32,488 nucleotides of DNA, taken from positions 1-32,488 of the forward strand of contig CANJMS010000019.1 in NCBI GenBank assembly GCA_947475825.1, given 5' to 3'. Positions within the stretch are counted from its first letter, which is position 1; each line of letters opens with the position of its first letter. Both the position numbers and the translations under genes were made by a program. The notes under the pieces are model-generated. The model was not told the DNA's origin and ran no database searches. It saw nothing but the letters and a program-made list of their open reading frames with translations. Source of the stretch: Nitrosomonadales bacterium (GTDB lineage Bacteria; Pseudomonadota; Gammaproteobacteria; Burkholderiales; Gallionellaceae). This document shows positions 1 through 10,013 of the stretch, piece by piece.

Positions 1-1
1 T

Positions 2-121
2 AATGGCATACCTAAACATACGTTCTATTTGCATCTGAAAGAAACTGAATATCGTTTTAATCATCGTCGTGATAATCTTTACCTTGAACTACTCAAATTA
101 TTGAGATTGAATCCGCTTTAG
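2..121 (+). pseudogene. IS1595-family transposase, C-terminal end (cut by window edge)
   Basis: The open frame from base 2 to the TAG at 119-121 encodes 39 residues ending in KETEYRFNHRRDNLY, then [10 protein letters not shown]. This is the typical tail of IS1595 (ISXO2-like) DDE transposases, where an E-x-x-F/Y-R-F-N-H-R motif closes the catalytic domain. The rest lies outside the window, so I cannot say whether the element is intact. The stop codon is only 22 bases from the galU start, so the right end of the element must lie in that gap. Family call is from motif memory. Confidence 0.75.
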
Positions 122-134
122 CTTCCTAAGACCC
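122..134 (+). mobile_element. candidate right terminus of the IS1595-type element
   Basis: The bases CTTCCTAAGACCC follow the transposase stop at once and end three bases before the first galU ATG (138). Read from the other strand this is a GGGTCTTAGG-type end, which resembles terminal repeats I recall for IS1595-family elements. The matching left end and the target duplication are outside the window, so this is an inference. Confidence 0.35.
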
Positions 135-143
135 TATATGAAT

Positions 144-1007
144 ATGAAAAAAATAACTAAAGCCGTCTTTCCAGTAGCAGGATTCGGCAGTCGTTTTCTC
201 CCTGCCACCAAGGCTAGTCCCAAGGAAATGATGCCAATAGTGGACAAGCCGCTGATTCAATATGCCGTGGAAGAGGCCGTAGCAGCAGGAATCACGGATA
301 TGATTTTTATTACCGGACGCAACAAACGTTCGATTGAAGATCACTTTGACAAGGCATATGAGGTGGAGGCAGAGCTGTCCGCAAAGGGTAAATTGGATTT
401 GCTGCGTACAGTACAGGAGGTGGTTCCCAAGCATGTGAACTGTATTTATATACGTCAGCATGAGGCGCTAGGCCTGGGGCACGCGGTGTTGTGCGCGCAA
501 CCAATTGTGCAGAATGAGCCATTTGCCGTGATTCTTGCCGATGATTTAATTGACGCTGAAATATCTGTGACCCAGCAAATGGTGGCGGTGTATGAACACT
601 ATCAATCCTCTATTTTAGGTGTGCAGGATGTGCCGCGTGCGCAAACAAATCAATATGGCATTGTCAGCAGCAAACAATTGGAAGCGAATATTGAAGAGGT
701 GAATGACATTATAGAAAAACCAAAACCCGCAGATGCGCCCTCAACCCTGGCAGTGGTGGGGCGCTATATTTTAACGCCACGTATTTTCCACTATTTAGAG
801 CAGATACGTGCAGGGGCGGGGGGGGAGATTCAATTAACCGATGGCATTGCCGCATTAATGAAGGAGGAAAGGTTGTTGGCTTATCGATTCTCTGGTACGC
901 GCTATGATTGTGGCTCCAAACTTGGTTATTTAAAGGCAACCGTGGCGTTTGGTTTAATGCACCCTGATTTGCGCGATGATTTTTCTGCTTATCTGAAAGC
1001 GTTGTAA
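144..1007 (+). CDS. galU: UTP--glucose-1-phosphate uridylyltransferase
   Basis: Makes UDP-glucose from glucose-1-phosphate and UTP in the cytoplasm, feeding envelope polysaccharide and nucleotide-sugar pathways. The N-terminus carries the nucleotidyltransferase signature [19 protein letters not shown] with the [19 protein letters not shown] segment after it. Further family motifs are the ILADDLID metal and sugar-nucleotide region, GQYGIV-like NQYGIV, and VGRYILTP, followed by [10 protein letters not shown]. Length 287 residues is normal for GalU. I chose the ATG at 144 because family members begin M-K-K-I-x-KAVFP; the in-frame ATG at 138 adds only two residues. No good ribosome binding site is visible, since the upstream bases look like the end of an IS. 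It overlaps the next gene by one base (TAATG). A run of eight G lies at 818-825. Confidence 0.95.
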   Translation: MKKITKAVFPVAGFGSRFLPATKASPKEMMPIVDKPLIQYAVEEAVAAGITDMIFITGRNKRSIEDHFDKAYEVEAELSAKGKLDLLRTVQEVVPKHVNCIYIRQHEALGLGHAVLCAQPIVQNEPFAVILADDLIDAEISVTQQMVAVYEHYQSSILGVQDVPRAQTNQYGIVSSKQLEANIEEVNDIIEKPKPADAPSTLAVVGRYILTPRIFHYLEQIRAGAGGEIQLTDGIAALMKEERLLAYRFSGTRYDCGSKLGYLKATVAFGLMHPDLRDDFSAYLKAL

Positions 1008-1564
1008 TGACAATGCAAAATCAACAAGTGCTGGAAATTTTGCAACAGGCAGAATTGGTGATGAATCAAGACGCAGTAAAAGCTGTGGTCACTCGCCTCG
1101 CACTGGAAATTAATTCCACACTGGCACATACGCATCCTTTAATCCTTTCAGTTATGGGCGGCGCAGTTGTATTTACAGGGCAATTGCTGCCGCAACTCAA
1201 TTTTCCGCTGGATTTTGATTATGTGCATGTGTCGCGCTATGGTAAAAAACAGCAGGGTGGTGAATTACTTTGGCATGTTGCGCCACGCGAAAATATTGCC
1301 GGGCGTGTGGTGTTGGTGTTAGATGATATTCTTGACGAAGGCGAAACCATGGCCGCAATTAAACAGCGCGTTTTGAATTTGGGCGCAACGGCATTTTACT
1401 GTGCGGTGTTTGCGGATAAATTGAACGGTAAAACTAAGCCGATACGCGCAGATTTTATTGGAACAACATTGCCAGATCGTTTTGTGTTTGGCTTTGGCAT
1501 GGACATACACGGGGCATGGCGCAACTTGCCTGCTATATATGCAGTTAAAGAAGAAAGAAAATAA
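1007..1564 (+). CDS. hpt: hypoxanthine-guanine phosphoribosyltransferase
   Basis: Transfers phosphoribose from PRPP to hypoxanthine or guanine, giving IMP or GMP (purine salvage, cytoplasm). The PRPP-binding signature is at about residues 102-115 (VLVLDDILDEGETM), with the two acidic residues and the Gly/Thr loop in place. The N-terminal SVMGGAVVFTGQL region and the DFDYVHVSRYG segment match the HPRT fold. Length is 185 residues, usual for bacterial enzymes. The start overlaps the galU stop by one base, which suggests translational coupling. It is directly followed by a methylthioinosine phosphorylase, whose product hypoxanthine would be its substrate. Exact base preference cannot be read from sequence alone. 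Confidence 0.88.
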   Translation: MTMQNQQVLEILQQAELVMNQDAVKAVVTRLALEINSTLAHTHPLILSVMGGAVVFTGQLLPQLNFPLDFDYVHVSRYGKKQQGGELLWHVAPRENIAGRVVLVLDDILDEGETMAAIKQRVLNLGATAFYCAVFADKLNGKTKPIRADFIGTTLPDRFVFGFGMDIHGAWRNLPAIYAVKEERK

Positions 1565-2326
1565 ATGCTGGCAATTATTGATAGAACAGGATTAGCGCAA
1601 TTACCTAACATGGAAATTATGCATCGACAGGTGATGCGTACCCCGTATGGCGAACCTTCTGGCGCGCTTACTTTTGGTCGATTTAAAGGGCAAGAGTTTA
1701 TGTTTCTAGCGCGGCATATTACGAGTCAGGCAACGCCGCCGCATCGTGTCAATTACCGCGCAAATTTATGGGCGCTACACGAACAAGGTGCCAAGCGCGT
1801 TATATCCATTGCTATGGCGGGAGGCATACGCGCAGATCTATCGCCTGGCACCATCATCTTGCCCGATCAGTTAATTGATTACACCTATGGCCGCGAGTCT
1901 ACTTTTTTTGATGAGCGGAACCATCCGCAGAAACATATTGATTTTTCTATCCCCTACACACCCAGCTTACGACAACAAATTTTGGATGCAGCGCAGCGCG
2001 TCAAAATGACCTGTCTGAATGGCGGGGTATATGCCGCCGTGCAAGGACCGCGTCTGGAAACGATTGCTGAAGTGAATCGCATGGAACGCGACGGCGCAGA
2101 TATGGTGGGTATGACCGGTATGCCGGAAGCAGCTTTAGCGCGTGAATTAGAATTAAACTATGCCGCTATAGTTGTGGTAGTGAACCACGCAGCAGGGCGC
2201 GGCGGCAGCAGCAAAGGTATTAGCCTTGAGAAAATTAGCATAGTTTCACAGCATGCTATGGCGCAGGTAAGTAGCATGCTGGAGAACGTTGTGGAACATG
2301 ATGGGGAATGCGGCAATGGCAATTAA
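1565..2326 (+). CDS. S-methyl-5'-thioinosine phosphorylase (MTAP/PNP family)
   Basis: A purine nucleoside phosphorylase family protein of 253 residues. Family hallmarks are [32 protein letters not shown], the substrate loop [13 protein letters not shown], and [19 protein letters not shown]. The VNHAAGRG segment near the end takes the place of the residues that contact the base in MTAP. Close homologues in pseudomonads and betaproteobacteria are described as cleaving methylthioinosine to hypoxanthine and methylthioribose-1-phosphate; MTA phosphorylase is the alternative call. ATG follows the hpt stop with no gap, so the pair is almost certainly co-translated, and the two reactions run in sequence. 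The 3' end overlaps the deformylase reading frame by 11 bases if that gene starts at 2316. Confidence 0.82.
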   Translation: MLAIIDRTGLAQLPNMEIMHRQVMRTPYGEPSGALTFGRFKGQEFMFLARHITSQATPPHRVNYRANLWALHEQGAKRVISIAMAGGIRADLSPGTIILPDQLIDYTYGRESTFFDERNHPQKHIDFSIPYTPSLRQQILDAAQRVKMTCLNGGVYAAVQGPRLETIAEVNRMERDGADMVGMTGMPEAALARELELNYAAIVVVVNHAAGRGGSSKGISLEKISIVSQHAMAQVSSMLENVVEHDGECGNGN

Positions 2327-2849
2327 AGCCGTTTTGCAAATGGGCGATGCGCGCTTATTAGAACGCGCAAAAGAGGTGAACGCTTTTAACACGCCTATCC
2401 TGAGAAAGTTATTGAAAGACATGCGCGACACCATGCACGCCTTGGATGGCGCGGGCTTGGCTGCACCACAAATTGGAATCGACTTGCGTGTAGTCATTTT
2501 TGGAATCGACGAAAATCCGCGCTACCAGGATGCAGAGGCGGTGCCGCAAACCGTGCTGATTAATCCCATCATCACGCCCTTGAGTGAACGCGTAGAGGAT
2601 GGCTGGGAAGGTTGCCTCAGCGTTAAAGGAATGCGCGGATTAGTGCCGCGTTACAAAGCTATTCGATACGCCGGATTTGATGAAATGGGTAAACCTATTG
2701 ACCGCACCGTCAGCGGGTTTCATGCGCGCGTGGTGCAACATGAATGCGATCACCTCGATGGCATTTTGTATCCGATGCGTATACAGGACATGCGAAATTT
2801 TGGATTTAGTGAGGTGCTATTTCCCGGGGAGAATTTACAGGATGATTGA
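2316..2849 (+). CDS. def: peptide deformylase
   Basis: Removes the formyl group from the N-terminal methionine of new proteins; an Fe/Zn hydrolase acting at the ribosome exit. All three family motifs are present: GAGLAAPQ (residues 45-52), EGCLS with the metal cysteine (98-102), and HECDH with two metal histidines and the catalytic glutamate (142-146). I set the start at ATG 2316 ([15 protein letters not shown]), the usual Def beginning; frame-mates at 2289 and 2301 would extend it into the phosphorylase gene without family support. Length 177 residues is normal. It lies apart from fmt, its common partner, and here closes the galU-hpt-phosphorylase cluster. A second deformylase may exist elsewhere in the genome. 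Confidence 0.93.
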   Translation: MAIKAVLQMGDARLLERAKEVNAFNTPILRKLLKDMRDTMHALDGAGLAAPQIGIDLRVVIFGIDENPRYQDAEAVPQTVLINPIITPLSERVEDGWEGCLSVKGMRGLVPRYKAIRYAGFDEMGKPIDRTVSGFHARVVQHECDHLDGILYPMRIQDMRNFGFSEVLFPGENLQDD

Positions 2850-2868
2850 TGTTGGTTTTATAAATATT

Positions 2869-2895
2869 GTTGGGCTTCATTTTATGTAGTCCAAC
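2869..2895. repeat. short hairpin with GTTGGGC/GTCCAAC arms
   Basis: Arms at 2869-2875 and 2889-2895 pair over seven bases with one G-T. The arms resemble the GTTGGGC/GCCCAAC intergenic hairpins that are scattered in many proteobacterial genomes. It sits 20 bases after the def stop. There is no T-tract, so I do not call it a terminator. Confidence 0.35.
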
Positions 2896-3220
2896 CTAAC
2901 AAACTGAACGACCAATCGCTACCATCGTTTACTCCAGACACGATCCTTATAACAAAGGCAGCACAATCGCTTAATCAGCTTGCTGTTCCTCCACAAACTG
3001 TAATTTGTGGCTTTATTTGTGAGTGCTGGCGAGACAAGTCAGGCAGGTTGCCAGGTGGATTGATAATTCCAATTCGCGTTAAAAACGATAACTGTGTTGG
3101 CATTGTCCTCGGCTCCTGATGAAACTACTAGCCATCCCACTAAGCAACCAAAAAACGGTTGCAAAGTGGTTGGTTATAGCCGTACTCAAATGTACTGTCT
3201 TCACCAGCGAGTGGTAGACC

Positions 3221-3254
3221 GTGGTTGTAAAGCCGATGAATCGGCAACAACCAC
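3221..3254. repeat. compound 34-nt stem-loop
   Basis: Outer arms GTGGTTG (3221-3227) and CAACCAC (3248-3254) enclose inner arms GCCGA (3232-3236) and TCGGC (3241-3245) around a TGAA loop. Both stems are perfect, separated by a small internal loop. No T-tract follows on either strand, so it is not an ordinary terminator. Function unknown. Confidence 0.5.
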
Positions 3255-3359
3255 GCACCGTCACCTCATCCTTGCCGTCTTGTTCTCCTTTCTAACGCAA
3301 ACTGGAATAAGACATCATTGATTGAAATTTGTAGAGAAATAACTGGGTGATAAACTCTT

Positions 3360-4569
3360 TCAATGTGAAATTTCGATGGATACCGATTCTTCTGCGGCCC
3401 ATGCGAACGGGTAAGGTAGGCTGAGCATACGGGTCATCTCGTCAGCTGGCACGGGACGACTGAACAAAAAGCCTTGCATTAGATGGCAGTCTTGGTTCCG
3501 CAGGGCTCTAGCCTGTCCGATTGTTTCGACGCCCTCGGCAACGATCCGCCGATTCATGTTGCGACCCAGCGAGACAATCGCTGCGACGATGGCAGCGTCA
3601 TCCGTGTTGTGCGTCATCTCGGCGACGAAGGACTGGTCGATTTTGAGTTCGTTGACGGGAAAGCGTCTGAGGTAGGTCAATGACGAGTAGCCAGTGCCAA
3701 AATCGTCGATTGAAAGCTGAACCCCGAGTGCTTGCAGCGCTTGAAGGTTGTTCATCGCCGCACTACCCGATTGAATCAACATGCTTTCAGTTGCCTCGAT
3801 GATTAGTTGCTGTGGTTGTAGCCCATGTTTCTGAATCAGTGCCGCGATTTCCGGCGTCAGACTGGGCTTGAGGAAGCTTGGGCTGGCCAGATTGACCGAG
3901 ATGCAGACTTCCCCCAGCCCTGCTTCGCGCCACAGCTGCATTTGTTGACAACTCATCTCGAGCACCCGGTCGCCGAGCTGGACAATTAAACCGAGTTCCT
4001 CGGCCAGTGGAATGAAGCGTGATGGAGCGATCAGACCCCACTGCGGGTGCTGCCAGCGAACCAGTGCCTCCATGCCGAACATGGCGCCGCTACGGATGTC
4101 CACCTTGGGCTGATAGTGGAGGATAAGCTGCCCGTTATCGATGGCCTGACGCAATTTCGTTTCCAAGGAGAGCTTCTCGTAAGCAGCAGAATTCATTTCT
4201 TTGCTGTAGAACTGGAACGTATTGCGGCCATTACTCTTCGCCGCATACATGGCAGAGTCAGCGGCTTTGACCAAGTCTTCGACGTTGTCGCCATCGGTTG
4301 GGTACATGGCAATCCCTAGGCTGGCGGTAACGACCAGTTCGTGGCCTTCTATAATGAACGGCGTGGAGAGTCCGTTGATTATGCGTTGGGCAACGACTAC
4401 CGCATCGCGCGGCTGCAGCAGGTCGCGCAACAAAACGATGAATTCATCGCCGCCCAGACGCGCCACCATGCTGCCCTCTAGGGAGCCGGATTCGGCTGTT
4501 GTGACTTCGTCTGTATCGCGAACGCAATTGACTAAACGCTCCGCAGCTTCGTGTAACAAGGCGACTTAA
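3360..4569 (-). pseudogene. truncated GGDEF / complete EAL c-di-GMP protein
   Basis: The frame (399 residues from a TTG at 4559) begins inside a GGDEF domain: only the part from LLHEAAERL onward is left. GGDEF itself is intact (residues 36-40), but the front half with the DxLTGLxNR region and the metal aspartate is gone, so cyclase activity is not expected. The EAL phosphodiesterase domain is complete: EAL (164-166), SVNLAS, EATES (255-259), DDFGTGYSS (285-293), LKID, AEGVET (341-346) and MQG (361-363). An in-frame TAA at 4566-4568 bounds it upstream. Translation could instead start at ATG 4469, which has AGAGGG four bases ahead; that gives 369 residues with a working EAL. It lies immediately behind merR with no terminator seen, so it may be read through from that operon. 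Confidence 0.75.
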
Positions 4570-4570
4570 C

Positions 4571-4969
4571 TCAGGCGCGCAATAGCGCGACAATTTCGCG
4601 AATTTCGTGGTGAAGATTCGAGGGTTTAAATAATGTGCCCGGTTTAAATAATGTGCCTGGTACTGAAGCTGGCAAATGTGTGGGTTCTTCGTGTTGCACG
4701 GCCAGATGACTGAGTCGGCTGCGTGCGCCGCTGATAGTAAAGCCATCTGAATACAATAATTGACGTATGCGGCGAATGAGCAAAACTTCGTGATGTTGAT
4801 AATAGCGGCGATTACCGCCGCGCTTGACGGGCTTCAGCTGGGTAAATTCCTGCTCCCAGTACCGCAGCACATGCGCCTTAACACCACACAACACACTTAC
4901 CTCACCGATGGTGAAATATCGTTTTGCCGGGATTGCTGGCAATTCAGAATCAGGCTTATGGTTTTCCAT
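4571..4969 (-). CDS. MerR-family transcriptional regulator linked to ihfA
   Basis: A 132-residue protein with an N-terminal MerR winged-helix: YFTIGEVSVLCGVKAHVLRY then WEQEF and GGNRRYY, followed by LLIRRIRQLLYSDGFTISGA. This small MerR subfamily is usually found right after ihfA in betaproteobacteria; its target is not well known and no metal-binding cysteines are visible at the C-terminus. I chose ATG 4969 over the upstream TTG at 4978. The C-terminal tail contains an in-frame duplication, GTLFKP twice, from an 18-bp tandem repeat at 4623-4658. It ends 11 bases before the truncated EAL frame. It is 30 bases downstream of ihfA and probably co-transcribed. Confidence 0.85.
   Translation of the reverse strand: MENHKPDSELPAIPAKRYFTIGEVSVLCGVKAHVLRYWEQEFTQLKPVKRGGNRRYYQHHEVLLIRRIRQLLYSDGFTISGARSRLSHLAVQHEEPTHLPASVPGTLFKPGTLFKPSNLHHEIREIVALLRA
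4623..4658. repeat. 18-bp tandem duplication inside merR
   Basis: Two copies of GGTTTAAATAATGTGCC plus one variable base (C then T), at 4623-4640 and 4641-4658. The unit is a multiple of three and adds six residues to the regulator's variable tail without shifting the frame. Confidence 0.9.
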
Positions 4970-4999
4970 GTGTAACAATTATTACAACTATGGGTTATT

Positions 5000-5311
5000 T
5001 TATTGCAGCCTGTTTTTGACCGGCGGATAACTTGTTCCGACCAAGCTTTTAAGTTTTTGGCTGGGATGAAAAGTTACCACACGTCTTGCAGTGATCGGTA
5101 TATCTTCGCCTGTTTTTGGGTTACGGCCTGGGCGCTGTGATTTCTCGCGCAGTTGAAAATTACCAAAGCTGGATAGCTTTACACTTTCACCTGCCTCCAA
5201 TTGAACGCGTATTTCTTCAAAATACGACTCCACCATATCTTTGGCTTCCCGCTTGTTCAAGCCCACCTTTTCGGACACTAAATCCGCCAACTCTGCTTTA
5301 GTTAATGTCAT
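5000..5311 (-). CDS. ihfA: integration host factor subunit alpha
   Basis: DNA-bending nucleoid protein, partner of IhfB, 103 residues. It starts [20 protein letters not shown] and has the HU/IHF signature region [20 protein letters not shown], with the minor-groove arm and the proline that intercalates at the tip of the beta hairpin. A clear GAGGG ribosome site lies six bases before the ATG. It follows pheT at a gap of 12 bases, the classic pheST-ihfA arrangement in proteobacteria. Last residues (YPPVKNRLQ) are a short non-conserved tail. Confidence 0.97.
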   Translation of the reverse strand: MTLTKAELADLVSEKVGLNKREAKDMVESYFEEIRVQLEAGESVKLSSFGNFQLREKSQRPGRNPKTGEDIPITARRVVTFHPSQKLKSLVGTSYPPVKNRLQ

Positions 5312-5323
5312 AAATCCCTCTAA

Positions 5324-7675
5324 TTAAGTACGTAATTGCGCACCGAGTCTTTGCGAGGCATCAGTCAAGCGCGTGATGCTTGCTTCAATTTCAAAATCAG
5401 TTAAAGTTTTTTCAGTATCTTGCAATAACACACGGAATGCAAGGCTTTTTTTACCTTCTTCAACACCTTTGCCGCGATACACATCGAATAACGCAATCTC
5501 AGTTACAAAATACGCCTTTTCATTATTCATCGCATCCAACAAAACTTGGACCGGCAGCTTTTCATCTATAACCAATGCAAGGTCCCTTCGCACAGGCGGA
5601 AATTTTGAAATCTCCATTGCCCGCAGCGGCGAAGTTTGTACTAAAACAGACATGTCCACTTCAAACCAAACGGCGGTTTGCACCATGTCATACTGTTGCA
5701 CCCACTTGGGGTGTAGCTCACCCAGCCAGCCTATAGGCAGTCCGTCCAATTGGATTTGTGCGGATCGTCCGGGATGGGAAGCTGAATGGGGCAGCGCCAC
5801 AAATGTTAGCAACTTGGGTGCGAACAAGGCTTCCACATCAGCCTTCACATCATAAAAATCAATATTGCGCGATTCTGCTCCCCACTGTTCAGGGAGCGCT
5901 GCACCGTAACATAATCCGGCTAACCTCTCATGCTGAACGCGACCTGCATTTTCAAAACATGCACCCAATTCAAACAGTCGTACACGCACTTGTTTGCGCG
6001 CCAAATTAACCCGTAACGCACCGAGCAAGCCGCCGAGCAAGCTGCTACGCATCACGGCCAGTTGATTAGAGATAGGATTTTTAAGTGTGATCGGTGTGGT
6101 ATTTGCACATAAGTCTTGCTCAGTTTGCAAATCCAGAAATGCATAGCTGATCGTTTCCTGATAATCCCGTGCAACCATTATTTGCCGACAATGCGCGACA
6201 GGTCTTCGCGATTCAGGCTGCGGCAACATGACCATCGTTGCCAGCGGGGAAGCAGGCAAAATATTGTCATAACCATAAATGCGCGCGATTTCTTCAATCA
6301 AATCGGCTTCTATCGAAATATCGAAACGATAACTGGGCGGGGTGACGTGAAAATCATCACCTTGCTGCTTGAAATTAAAACTCAGCCGCTTTAATAAATC
6401 AGCGATTTCAATTTTAGTGAGTGACATGCCCAGCACACGTTTAATACGGCTTGCACGTAATATGATTATTTCGCGTGTGGGTAATTGTCCCAGCACTTGA
6501 GTTATTTCGCTGGCCTGGCCGCCACATATTTCCAGCAACAATTGTGTCGCACGTTCCAATGCCGGACGTGTCATAGCAAAGTCGACACCACGCTCAAAGC
6601 GCTGCGATGAATCAGAGTTAGCGTTTATTCGACGCGCTTTTCCAACAATACTATTCGGCGCAAAAAAAGCACTTTCCAACAACACATCCTGTGTGGATAA
6701 CTGCACGCCGCTGGTGGCTCCGCCCATAATTCCAGCTAAAGCCAGCGCGTTTTGCTCATCCGCAATCACCAGCATATCGTCCTGCATAGCTACATTCTGG
6801 CCATTCAGCAATTCCAACTGCTCGCCTGCTCGGGCATTACGCACGGTGATGCCGCCTGAAATTTTGCTTAGATCAAATGCATGTAATGGCTGGCCTAATT
6901 CAAGCATCACATAGTTAGTAATATCAACCACGGCATTGATGCTGCGAATACTGCTACGCTCCAAGCGGCGCGCCATCCACAAAGGTGTGGCCGCTGCTGC
7001 ATTAACTCCACGCAAGATACGTGCGCAATATAGAGGGCAAGCAGAAGGCTCTGCGATTTTTAGTTTTATGGATTCTCGGAGATTGGGTATGTTAAGCGTA
7101 ACGTTGGGTGCAGCGTAAGCAATGCCAGCGATTGCCGCAACCTCACGCGCAATACCCGCCACACTAAAGCAATCACTGCGGTTAGGCGTGAGTTTCAGTG
7201 TGAACAAGGTATCCTCCAACTCCAGATAATCGCGCAAATTGCTGCCTACTGGCGCATCCATAGGCAATAGCCACAGACCTTCGCTTTCTGCCGCCAAGCC
7301 CAATTCTTTAGCGGAACACAACATGCCATATGACTCAACATTGCGCACCCTGGTTTGTTTGATAACTAGATCGCCTGGTAAGACCGCACCAATTTGCGCA
7401 CACGGTACTTTCACCCCAACGGACACATTCGCCGCACCACAAACAATGCTCAGTGGTTGAGCTGCGCCTACTTCAACCAGACAGACGTTTAGCCGATCCG
7501 CATCGGGGTGTGCCTTAACTTCCAGCACTTTGCCCACCACCACATTTTTAAATTGTGGTGCAGCAGGCTCCAATGACTCGACCTCTAGCCCCGCCATGGT
7601 CAGGGCATGGGCTAGGTCTGCACTGGACATGTCGGGGTTAACCCATGTCCGCAACCAATTCTCAGAAAATTTCAA
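5324..7675 (-). CDS. pheT: phenylalanine--tRNA ligase beta subunit
   Basis: Large subunit of the (alpha-beta)2 PheRS that charges tRNA-Phe; 783 residues, close to the family's usual 790-800. Domains in order: N-terminal MKFSENWLRTWVNP, a tRNA-binding OB fold at about 40-150 (VVVGKVLEVKAHPDADRLNV), the B3/B4 editing module at about 210-390, a B5 domain at about 400-475, the catalytic-like core, and the C-terminal ferredoxin-like anticodon-binding domain (KFPPVRRDLALVIDE) at about 690-783. It is 33 bases downstream of pheS and 12 bases upstream of ihfA, in one transcription unit. Confidence 0.97.
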   Translation of the reverse strand: MKFSENWLRTWVNPDMSSADLAHALTMAGLEVESLEPAAPQFKNVVVGKVLEVKAHPDADRLNVCLVEVGAAQPLSIVCGAANVSVGVKVPCAQIGAVLPGDLVIKQTRVRNVESYGMLCSAKELGLAAESEGLWLLPMDAPVGSNLRDYLELEDTLFTLKLTPNRSDCFSVAGIAREVAAIAGIAYAAPNVTLNIPNLRESIKLKIAEPSACPLYCARILRGVNAAAATPLWMARRLERSSIRSINAVVDITNYVMLELGQPLHAFDLSKISGGITVRNARAGEQLELLNGQNVAMQDDMLVIADEQNALALAGIMGGATSGVQLSTQDVLLESAFFAPNSIVGKARRINANSDSSQRFERGVDFAMTRPALERATQLLLEICGGQASEITQVLGQLPTREIIILRASRIKRVLGMSLTKIEIADLLKRLSFNFKQQGDDFHVTPPSYRFDISIEADLIEEIARIYGYDNILPASPLATMVMLPQPESRRPVAHCRQIMVARDYQETISYAFLDLQTEQDLCANTTPITLKNPISNQLAVMRSSLLGGLLGALRVNLARKQVRVRLFELGACFENAGRVQHERLAGLCYGAALPEQWGAESRNIDFYDVKADVEALFAPKLLTFVALPHSASHPGRSAQIQLDGLPIGWLGELHPKWVQQYDMVQTAVWFEVDMSVLVQTSPLRAMEISKFPPVRRDLALVIDEKLPVQVLLDAMNNEKAYFVTEIALFDVYRGKGVEEGKKSLAFRVLLQDTEKTLTDFEIEASITRLTDASQRLGAQLRT

Positions 7676-7708
7676 TTGATGTTCCTATTTATGCTCATAG
7701 CGTGGGGG

Positions 7709-9170
<1,462 letters not shown>

Positions 9171-9179
9171 ATCAGCTCC

Positions 9180-9377
9180 TTATCCGTAAGGCATCATGGC
9201 ACGTACCGATGCCATGTTGGTGGCGTGTACGCCAGTGGTTCCACGCAACTGACGTTTAGTCTTGGTGGTCTTTTTGGTCAAAATATGACGCTTGAATGCT
9301 TGCGAACGCTTAACGCTTCCGCCCGCACGAACAACAAAGCGTTTTTTTGCACCGCTTTTAGTTTTCATCTTAGGCAT
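9180..9377 (-). CDS. rpmI: 50S ribosomal protein L35
   Basis: A 65-residue basic ribosomal protein: [20 protein letters not shown], then [24 protein letters not shown]. Sits between infC and rplT as in most bacteria. A GGAG ribosome site precedes the ATG (minus strand, around 9384). The 117-base gap to infC contains a perfect hairpin at 9410-9424. Confidence 0.97.
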   Translation of the reverse strand: MPKMKTKSGAKKRFVVRAGGSVKRSQAFKRHILTKKTTKTKRQLRGTTGVHATNMASVRAMMPYG

Positions 9378-9409
9378 AACAACTCCGTATTATTTTACGA
9401 CGACGGGAG

Positions 9410-9424
9410 GCTTCTGACAGAAGC
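9410..9424 (-). promoter_or_regulatory. hairpin in the infC-rpmI gap
   Basis: Perfect six-base stem GCTTCT/AGAAGC with a three-base loop. There is no T-tract. Its place, 33 bases ahead of rpmI, is where the L20 autoregulatory mRNA site lies in other bacteria, but I cannot show L20 binding features from the sequence. Confidence 0.35.
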
Positions 9425-9494
9425 ACTTAAAAACCCGGAATCACTTTTTAAACTACCTGCCACATCTACAACTGCATTATGTACGCAACCAAAC

Positions 9495-10013
9495 TTATTT
9501 CTTTTTAGGGCTTAACACCATTACCATCTGCCGCCCTTCCATTTTTGGGAACTGCTCTACCACGCCATGCTCTTCTAGCTCTACCCGCACTCGCTCCATT
9601 ACTTGCATACCGATGCTCTGGTGGGCAATTTCACGTCCGCGAAAGCGCAATGTCACTTTGGTCTTGTCGCCTTCTCCCAGAAAGCGAATCAAGTTGCGTA
9701 ACTTGATACTGAAATCGCCGTCATCGGTGCCAGGGCGAAATTTCACTTCCTTAATCTGAACCTGCTTTTGTTTAAGTTTGGTTTCGTGCTGCTTCTTACT
9801 TTCAGCATATCGAAATTTACCTATATCCATAATTCGGCAGACGGGGGGTTCTGCCATGGGCGCAATTTCAACTAAATCCAAATCGGCTTCTTCTGCTAAA
9901 CGCAGTGCTTCTGCGGATGTGACGATACCAAGTGGCTCTCCCTTTACTCCAACCAGCCGCACCTGCGGTGCTGTAATCTGCTCGTTGAGACGTTGTGTTT
10001 TATCTTGAGCTAT
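9495..10013 (-). CDS. infC: translation initiation factor IF-3, ATA start
   Basis: IF3 keeps 30S subunits free and checks the start codon; full length here is 172 residues. The conserved N-terminus ([20 protein letters not shown]) is encoded upstream of any ATG or GTG, so a GTG start at 9962 would cut off 17 conserved residues. The codon just before A-Q-D-K is ATA (10013-10011), seven bases after a perfect GGAGG (minus strand, 10025-10021). An ATT six bases earlier is in frame but only one base from the GGAGG. Non-canonical infC starts (ATT, ATA, ATC) are known and let IF3 limit its own synthesis. The C-terminus has the RNA-binding domain with [17 protein letters not shown]. Confidence 0.92.
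   Translation of the reverse strand: MAQDKTQRLNEQITAPQVRLVGVKGEPLGIVTSAEALRLAEEADLDLVEIAPMAEPPVCRIMDIGKFRYAESKKQHETKLKQKQVQIKEVKFRPGTDDGDFSIKLRNLIRFLGEGDKTKVTLRFRGREIAHQSIGMQVMERVRVELEEHGVVEQFPKMEGRQMVMVLSPKKK

Larger units (their letters stand above)
2850..3359. other. gene-free stretch between def and the EAL gene
   Basis: Short frames exist on both strands here, but none resembles a protein I know and none has a good ribosome site. The stretch holds three hairpins: 2869-2895, a perfect seven-base inverted repeat CCACAAA-CTGTAA-TTTGTGG at 2991-3010, and the compound stem at 3221-3254. The region separates two convergent transcription units. Confidence 0.5.

Noticed and set aside
3094-3321. 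75-residue plus-strand frame in the def-EAL gap
   Set aside because: No ribosome site, no known motif, and it spans the compound hairpin; probably chance.
9495-9962. infC starting at GTG 9962
   Set aside because: It lacks a ribosome site and loses 17 conserved IF3 residues encoded upstream.
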